A DNA stretch of 64,000 nt, from contig JAZGTN010000064.1 of the NCBI GenBank assembly GCA_037783415.1, positions 4,079,001-4,143,000 on the forward strand. The letters run 5' to 3'. Of this stretch, positions 57,260 to 64,000 are shown one piece after another. Origin of the DNA: Leptasterias polaris (lineage: Eukaryota > Echinodermata > Asteroidea > Forcipulatida > Asteriidae). A program made the position numbers and the translations under genes. The notes under the pieces were generated by a model. It was not told the DNA's origin, did not search any database, and was given only the letters and a program-made list of their open reading frames with translations. Every line of letters begins with the position of its first letter. Positions within the stretch are counted from its first letter, which is position 1.

Positions 57260-57524
57260 GGGCCCAATTTCATGGCTCTGCTTACCGCCGAATTCTGCGC
57301 TTACGAACACCATTCTCCGCTTACTGGGCAATCGCCAAATTTCTGCGCTAGCTAGCTGTGTGAGCAAAGCATGCCTATAGTAACGTGGACTACGCACGCG
57401 CAGCACAAGCAAACATTCCCTGCTAGCCCGTGAAATACGCTTGACGTAAGCGTATAATTCACTGCTTCCGTAAGCGCCGATTTGTTTGCTTGTTTGCGGT
57501 AAGCAGAGCCATGAAATTGGGCCC
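57260..57524. mobile_element. 265-bp MITE with 29-bp perfect inverted ends
   Basis: GGGCCCAATTTCATGGCTCT followed by GCTTACCGC at the left is matched exactly, inverted, at the right. The interior repeats GCTTACG/CGTAAGC motifs. It is the best-preserved member of the GGGCCCAATTTCAT family here, so probably recent. Confidence 0.9.
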
Positions 57525-57529
57525 TGGAT

Positions 57530-58720
57530 GATCAATGCTGGTAAGTTGCGCGGTCTAGGTTCGGGCTCTTCATCGTTGATTACCTTGAGAGGCGACTTAG
57601 GAATGGTAGGGTCAAAGTTCACTAGACTTGGCATTGCTAACCAGCATTACGAACAGGCAACGAATTTTGCTTTACTGTTGGGGAATGGTGTACAACTATT
57701 CAATAATGAATGTTTATGGGTGCAATATATAATTTAGACTTCAATTATTGTGACTTAAATGAAGACTTGGGGAATGGTAGGGTCAAAGTTCACTTTACCT
57801 AGTCGCGGCTTAGGGTTGCACCCCACTAAATCAACTGTCATTGGTTATAGTGGGAATTGCTAAATATTCAAAAATACACATAACATTATTATTACTTAGA
57901 AGTCTCACAGCTTTTCACAGTGAGGAGACAATTAAATGACTCTTGAACGTTAATTATCTGCTCAATATGATATGGGGAGTCCCGGGCCCGTCGAGTTATT
58001 CCCCTTCCAAATAAAAACACCCCTGCACCGATGTAATTTCCCAAACGTCCGAGCATCAATCTTGAAAAATGTCCCTAAAAGGCATGCACCTCTCGGCAAA
58101 TCAGGACCGTTTATTTAAGGGCCTATGTCATCCAAAATACCTCAAGTTGGAAGTCAACAACCCCATGCAGGTCACATTTGGGCAACCTTTTACACTGTAT
58201 CCCTTTTATTGGGCTCTCAAATCAGCTGTCAATAGAGAATATTTTGAGGGCCTGCAAGATATTATTGAAGACGGCGATCTGTTTTCCCCCAATTCTCCCT
58301 ATTTGTTGGGGTGAACCCGTAGCTACACAGGGAAATCGGTTTGTTTGACTATTGGGAAATTGGTGTAATGACTGAGTGAAATGGTGAGAATATTTGGGTA
58401 TGGGCTCTTCATCGTTGACGGTTCCTTGAATGGAGATGGGGAAGTAGGGTCAAAGTTCACAAGACCTAATAGTGGCTTTCAACATTATTTACACAGAAGG
58501 GACGTAGTTTTGCTTTCTGGGAAGTTGGATGTTACCGTATATGCAAATAAAATATGACTATTTCAGAGCTATATCTTTACCCACATATTGGGCAACATTT
58601 TTTACACTCTACCCCTTTTACTGGTCTCTCAAATCAGTCTAATATATATTATTTTGAGGGCCTACAAAATAGTAATGAGGCCGACGCTCTGTTTTCTCCC
58701 TATTTGGGGGGTGGCACCCC
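57530..58720. repeat. diverged tandem duplications
   Basis: The phrase TAGGGTCAAAGTTCACTAGAC and variants occur at about 57608, 57779 and 58447. The phrase GGGCAAC(A)TTTTTACACT, CTCTCAAATCAG and TATTTTGAGGGCCT occurs at about 58175-58250 and again at 58588-58665, 410 bp apart. ORFs inside follow the repeats and have no recognised domain. Confidence 0.6.
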
Positions 58721-58729
58721 AAAGCCATC

Positions 58730-58980
58730 GGCAGATACACCAGCCCTACCGTGACCGGAATCCCGACCCCTCTACTAAAAGCTACACTCACAGCATGTCC
58801 TCCCCTGCCTCGATTCCTAGCCACGAGGTCCCTGTCCCTTTAGGGGAGAAAGCAAGGCAGATCCCAATCACACTGTTCCTATATTGGGGGCAGACGGTAA
58901 TCGAACCCGGACCGGGTGGTCTGAGTGTGAGACACAGTACCAGCACTTATCCCACTGCGCTAAAGTGTTGGTACCTTTGA
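58730..58980 (-). repeat. repeat with tRNA-like promoter boxes
   Basis: CGAACCCGGACCGG followed by CACTGCGCTAAAG is an inverted B-box/A-box-like pair at about 58906-58968. It is probably a SINE fragment. No second copy was found in the window. Confidence 0.3.
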
Positions 58981-59137
58981 ATCCCGTGACTTTACAATGT
59001 ATTCATACTGGAATCCACATACCGTAGGAGTGCACCCAACCAGACGGGGAGAAAACGACAAACGGCCCTCAAAGTATTCCTTACTATAGACAGATTTGAA
59101 AGCCAAATAAAATGGACACAGTAGAAAAGGTTTGCTT

Positions 59138-59502
59138 AATAAGCCATTTGCGAGTTAAATTTGAATAATGTCTGGTACAATGACTTGTTTAGTCACAAGT
59201 TACCGCTTAAATTTGAATTCCTCAGACTATCGAGACAGTTGCTATGTCACATGGTTCGGGGCAAGCTTTTGTATAGCAACCTCCAGATGAGCAAACCCTG
59301 GTACCATTGTGCCATACACATCCATTCAGAATTGTGTATGGGTGTTCACCGTCTCTTACGTAACTAAGCAAAAGCTTGCCCCTAATCATGTGACATAGCA
59401 ACTGTCTCGATAGTCTGAGGAATTCAAATTTAAGCGGTAACTTGTGACTAAACAAGTCATTGTACCAGACATTATTCAAATGTAACTCGCAAATGGCTTA
59501 TT
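59138..59502. mobile_element. 365-bp foldback with about 135-bp arms
   Basis: The left arm 59138-59274 and right arm 59369-59502 are near-perfect inverse complements (AATAAGCCATTTGCGAG, TCTGGTACAATGACTTG, CTCAGACTATCGAGACAGTT). The loop is about 95 bp. The same short ORF appears on both strands because of the symmetry. No target duplication is evident. Confidence 0.93.
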
Positions 59503-59947
59503 GTGCCATTGGGTTGTTGACTTCCACTTTCAGGTATTTCAGATGACCTAGGTCCTAAAAATTGGTCCTATTTCCCGGAAGGTGAAGGGACATTAAATTA
59601 ATTATTTAAAGAATGATGCTCCATTGGTGCTCCAGTACCATATAGGCAAGGTCTACAGACAACCAAATGCAACGCCCCAAGAAATAAAATTGACGGTCCA
59701 AAAATGCGACGCAAAAAGGGGGAAAAAATAAAGCGAAAATAAGTAATACAACTGGGAAAATGCAATTGGAATATAAGACCCCCCCCCCCCCAATTTGTTT
59801 TAAATTTATAATAAGCGAATGATCACAAATTGCTAAAAGTGCATTATTGTTGCCTTTCTCTCGCCAAGGCGCGTATGTGAGAATCGCTGCGAATTTGGTA
59901 CTATAAAAGATTGGCAATGATACAACACTCAGCCCTACCAGTCCTGT

Positions 59948-59993
59948 ATATCACCATGGAGGAAGAAAATATTTTCTTCCTCCATGATATCAC
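59948..59993. mobile_element. 32-bp perfect palindromic micro-element with 7-bp direct repeats
   Basis: The palindrome at 59955-59986 begins CATGGAGGAAGAAAAT and ends with its exact inverse complement. ATATCAC flanks it at 59948-59954 and 59987-59993. It is the longest and most perfect of the three copies. Confidence 0.75.
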
Positions 59994-60769
59994 ATACCTT
60001 TATAGTGCGAAGGCACAACAGTGTTGTTTAAGAATGTTCTAAAAGAGCTTACATCAGGTTATAGTTTAGGAATACACTACAAGAGGTTCCTAGAAAATGA
60101 TGTCCTTTACAATTGAACTCACTGCATACTTCAAACTCCATGCATAAGAAGGTTCTACTGCGGTAAACGATTGCCTTTTAACATCCCCCGCTATCTGGTG
60201 TCCTAAGAACAAAGATGTTCCGAGGGGATGATGCGGTCAAAAAGGCGCAATGAACGGCGGTCGCTCACCTTTCGACAACTCACAGCACCCGCCAATTATT
60301 TCAAATTACCTGTCAGTCGTGAATTGAGAAGAAAAATGCACTGAACTATATGGCCGTTTTCGAAAATACAACTTGAGCTTGAGCTTGTGCTTGGGCTCCG
60401 TCTGTTATTTAGAAAATGTGTGGTTTCCTTGCGAGGCTGTCAACAGGCAGGTGGATCCCAAGCCTGAGACCAAGCCCAAGCATGGTTTCGAAAAGGCACA
60501 TGTATTAGCTTGCTATGTCTTTGATTCAAAATGGCGGTGAGTCTCACACCCCAAGGACCCCAAACAAGCCTTGATTTCGAAAAGACATCCCGCATGACGA
60601 ATGAAATCAAATGAACTTCAACAGTTGCTGCTGGATATTTGAAACGCCGTGGGGAAGTATCGGGTCAATTAAATTAGCAGATCAAAACTGCACTCTCCCA
60701 CCGAAGTCTGCCAAAGACATTAAGAAGTTTCTAGGGTAAAATAATGCACATTACATGATAAAGCACTAC

Positions 60770-61010
60770 GATTAATCTCAAGATGAGTTGTCAACATTAC
60801 CATAGTAATTTGTATTCTAACCTTACACTTTGCTTAGAAATTAAGATTGATTCAAAGTTAAGATAAATCTTATCTCTTCAGTTCAACCAGAGCTCAATTT
60901 ATCGATCATGAGATGAGTTGTCAATAATATGCCACAGTGATTTGAATTGTGACATCACACTTTGCTTAGAAATTAAGATTAATTCAAAGTTAAGATAAGT
61001 CTTCAGCTCG
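60770..61010. repeat. two direct copies of a MITE-derived segment
   Basis: GATGAGTTGTCAA and CACTTTGCTTAGAAATTAAG with TTCAAAGTTAAGATAA occur at 60780-60860 and again at 60912-60995. Part of it resembles the interior of the MITE at 6462-6609. Confidence 0.6.
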
Positions 61011-61055
61011 AAGTCAAGCCCGCACGGATACAACCCATGCATGATGTTGATCACA

Positions 61056-61152
61056 TGGCTACATAGCTCAGTTGGTATAGATCGCCGGCACGTTAATCCG
61101 GAGGACGTTGGTTCAAATCCCGCTCTAGTAAATGTTTCTTTGTTCAACCCAA
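61056..61152 (+). repeat. tRNA-derived SINE copy with A and B boxes
   Basis: The A box TAGCTCAGTTGGT is at 61064-61076 and the B box GGTTCAAATCC at 61110-61120, followed by TTTCTTTGTTCAACCCAAAA. The acceptor stems do not pair (GGCTACA against CTCTAGT), so this is not a functional tRNA. It is the best reference copy of the SINE family in the window. Confidence 0.7.
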
Positions 61153-62811
61153 AATCAAGTTGAATAAAATTACATGAAAATGGGTTTTGATGCATGGCAT
61201 GGTGAGGTAAGGTATGAAGAAAGTACATTTTACTTTGCTGTGTAGATTTGTTCTTGAAAACTTGTCTTGCTCCATTCGGAATTCGGGAGACTAGTTAGTT
61301 CTGAAAAGAACTGACCAGGGGGAGGTGGAAAATCGGCCGGGACTACTACTTTCACTTAGTGGGTCGAGAGGCTTTTCGTTGTTAACTTCACTGCCGTGAG
61401 TTCTTAATTGGTCTCAACGTTTCAACTAGCTTGCTCTAGTCATCGTCAGGAGACTTTTACGGACATTACAGAACTACGGAAGTAAATTTTGTCTGGAAGT
61501 TCACTTAAAACTCCCAAGAATACTGAAAACTTGTTGAGTGCTAATATTAATAAGACACTCAATCAAGCTGTCGATAGGAGCTCAACTTCCAATAAATTTA
61601 CCCTCACGAGGGAATCTTCACACGTTGGAGTATAATTAAAAATGACAAGTATTAGCGGTCTTGTAACACGAGGCAATTAATTTTACAGGCAACTTGTATA
61701 TGCAACCAACTGCACTGTGCTATTAAGGACACGTGAGCAAATAATAATAATTAATAATTATACACTGTTCTTGTAAAAGCACCTTTCACACGCGAAGGGC
61801 GCCCAAAAGGGCTCATTATTTTTTTCTAAGTAGGATGCACGGCTATGTTTGGAAGTATAAGACCCATACAATGTAGCATCCTTATAACAATTTAAAGGAT
61901 GATGTGTCTTGTTCCTTGGTTCTTTGTTGTTTTTCCTCCAAAATACTCCATGAAAGAGTTTTGACTGGAGGTGGCGGAGGGTGGACTAAGGAAGAATAGA
62001 CTTTTCATTGAGAACAGCAGCTTTAAATATTGTTGAACAGGATTGAGCAAGATATACATTGTTCGAAAAGTATCTGATCATTTCAAGTGCCAAATTAGAT
62101 GAAAACTAAAATGCGATTTTGTTTATATTCATGGGGGATTGCCTGCGAACTGGTTGTCTGTTTTGTTAAAATGCCCAAACACCATGGCGAACCTCTTGGA
62201 TAGACAACATACATTTTTCTGAAGATTCCAAACGCAAAAATTAGGTGAAAACTGAAATGTGATTTTATATTTATACTGCATTGGGACTGCCTGGAACTGG
62301 TTGTCTATAATTGTTACTAAGTTGCCTCGCGTGAAACATGGTCACGATGTAAACACCCTTCCGTAAGCATTTTGATACGGCTTATCTTTAGCGAGCACTA
62401 TTGTATATTTTCATAGAAATACCACGTGTATCTCAACCCGGGAGCTTGAGTCAAAAAACGAACGGTCAGTTTACGATTAAGACAAATTATGACGTCAATA
62501 TTCTCACGCCAACAGATACGCTATAACTTTTTATCACGTTTTTATTATTACACAGTAACACGTGTTTATCGCAATATCGCATGTTTATCGCACACCCCCT
62601 TGGGCAAATAAACATTATTGTTGCTGTGCTTAGTGCTCAGAAATATTCCAAAGTAAAGAGTGACAGATTGTCCATGAAAATAAATAATTGCAGAAAGTGG
62701 AAAGTGACAACGAATCATCCAGCAATCATAATGTTGCATCTTTTTGAATCAAAATAATTCTGCAGTTATGACTCGAGCATTGACAGTTGTACGTTGAAGA
62801 GAAGCTCTCTA
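61153..62811. other. intergenic with inverted repeat copy at 61240-61440
   Basis: 61240-61440 is the inverted partner of 54666-54925. The rest is AT-rich with no recognised gene. Confidence 0.4.
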
Positions 62812-62960
62812 CTGGTGCAGCGGACTCGAGTTCTGGTGGCTATAGTAAAAGTCATCAGGATGTTTGTTCGAATCCCGGTCATGACACAATAGTGTCCTTG
62901 AGCCAAACACTAAAGTATGATTGCTTCTCTTCACCCAGGAGTAAATTGGCACATGTGAGG
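62812..62960 (+). repeat. interspersed repeat with tRNA-like B box
   Basis: GGTGCAGCGGACTCGAG, GTTCGAATCCCGGTCATGAC, TCCTTGAGC and TTCACCCAGGAGTAAATTGG form the same order as in 18370-18560 and, inverted, 15955-16200 and 27690-27930. Confidence 0.65.
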
Positions 62961-64000
62961 GCAGAGTTGGTTTCTGCGATTGATTTAGCTTTAAGATTTG
63001 TGGGGCTGCATGCTTACTTGTGGATAGTACGGGTTGTATACTCCGCAAGGAGCCGAGATGGTTTTAGGAATGAAATAAATTGCCCAGTGACAAGGGTAAC
63101 AATTTTTGACAACCTGCGTGTCACTGCGACATGGATGTGAGTGACATACAAGAAGCCACACATTTTAAAAATTATAATTGTATAGGGAAACTCGTTGTCG
63201 ACAAAACACACAATGAGATGACAAATTATAATGCAAAAGCCCACAATTTTGATTCAACAATGAAGTAATCTCAACAATTCAGCTTGTAGACGATGGTGAT
63301 CGAAACATTTGTTTATTACGGAAACGTCAATTCACGTCTCCATGTTTCCGAGCTAGGCCTAGTTATCGTAGAATGATAAATTTTAACTAATGTCTTTAAT
63401 TGTGAGTTCTCATGCCAGAATAAGGAGGTCTTTCTGATTCTTTGTATCAAGTTTCCAAGATCCACGACCATTTATAACTATCATGGGAAACTAGACTATG
63501 AGTGTTATTATTTTATATTTCCGCTACAATGAAACCAATGATGTATGCCTCACATATAGCTTGCAAGCCTAAGGAAACATGTACTTGCTATGTGAACCAG
63601 AAACACTAGGGTTAACCCCCTATACTCTTCCACGATAAGTGTTCTGCGTGCAGTACCTATCCTAGTACACAGAACCTATGGCTTAATGTCCCATCCGAAG
63701 GACAAAGCAATTTTAGTAAAGTATCTCGCTCAAGGACACAAGTGCCACGACCGGGACTTGAACCCACAGAAACACCAGAGCTTCAAAAGGACTTGGATAC
63801 AACACAGTAACTAAATCCAATCCTGGCTTTAGTCTGCAAGAATCCAAACCGAAATTCTCAACCCCTTTAAATACCTGTTTACACAAAAGTATTATAATGA
63901 CAAGGAATACTCGAGGTAAGATCAAGAACGCAATAACTTATAATGACAACACGAAAGTGTTTATCTAAGAAGCTGTCATCGTCATAAATTTCACTCCCGC
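62961..64000. other. intergenic, one inverted SINE-like fragment
   Basis: 63690-63775 holds CTCAAGGACACAAGTGCCAC and CGGGACTTGAACCC, the inverted form of the repeat at 62812. No coding exon was recognised up to the window end. Confidence 0.35.

Noticed and set aside
58588..58980. 130-residue plus-strand ORF
   Set aside because: It overlaps diverged repeats and a SINE-like segment and shows no recognisable domain.
59161..59479. The same short ORF on both strands
   Set aside because: It is a symmetry product of the foldback element.
61056..61130. Possible functional tRNA gene
   Set aside because: A and B boxes are present, but the acceptor stems do not pair, and the segment continues into the SINE tail shared with other copies.
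62787..63140. 117-residue ORF
   Set aside because: It starts inside an interspersed tRNA-like repeat and has no domain features.

Overview
The window is nuclear DNA from an animal. Genes are split by AT-rich introns with GT-AG ends, intergenic DNA is AT-rich and crowded with transposon relics, and the coding matches are metazoan. The gene set and the style of short interspersed repeats suggest a marine deuterostome invertebrate, most likely an echinoderm. That placement is an inference.

Left third (about 400-12,900): a six-exon minus-strand gene (CDS 10058 down to 2397, about 722 residues) encodes a coiled-coil protein with a UBAN ubiquitin-binding motif and a C-terminal NOA-type zinc finger. 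It belongs to the TNIP/ABIN-optineurin-NEMO family of NF-kB regulators. Two kB-like motifs lie 270-340 bp upstream of its ATG. A 2.6 kb intergenic region holding an 896-bp inverted-repeat element separates it from the next gene.

Middle (12,980-34,900): a 15-exon plus-strand PRC1 gene (Ase1/MAP65 family, antiparallel microtubule crosslinker of the spindle midzone), complete from ATG to stop at about 680 residues. Exon 8 carries an apparent extra A that breaks the frame. Its introns hold three 273-bp tandem units, SINE and MITE copies, two foldbacks, and a 1.8 kb TTAA-flanked transposon with a THAP-domain remnant, which suggests the Kolobok superfamily. The last acceptor sits behind a 22-nt C run. 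A 26-bp minisatellite lies in the last intron.

Right of PRC1: a 5'-truncated, frameshifted minus-strand non-LTR retrotransposon (35,963-38,016) with a 6-bp target duplication and a TAA-repeat tail is inserted into an older repeat. A single-exon PNRC-family gene follows (39,376-39,828, +). The last exon of a minus-strand two-pore-domain potassium channel (50,604-51,403) comes next. Its upstream exons were not found in the window. The rest (41,900-50,500 and 51,400-64,000) is mostly repeats: MITEs, foldbacks, tandem duplications and tRNA-derived SINEs.

The most unusual observation is three tiny palindromic insertions of 22, 26 and 32 bp (at 44,688, 46,593 and 59,955). All begin CATGGAGG and end CCTCCATG, and each is flanked by a perfect 7-bp direct repeat (GTTGCAC, TTCCAAC, ATATCAC). 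They behave like a family of micro-transposons or hairpin insertions with 7-bp target-site duplications and I do not recognise them. The coding genes look unrelated in function and do not form a cluster.
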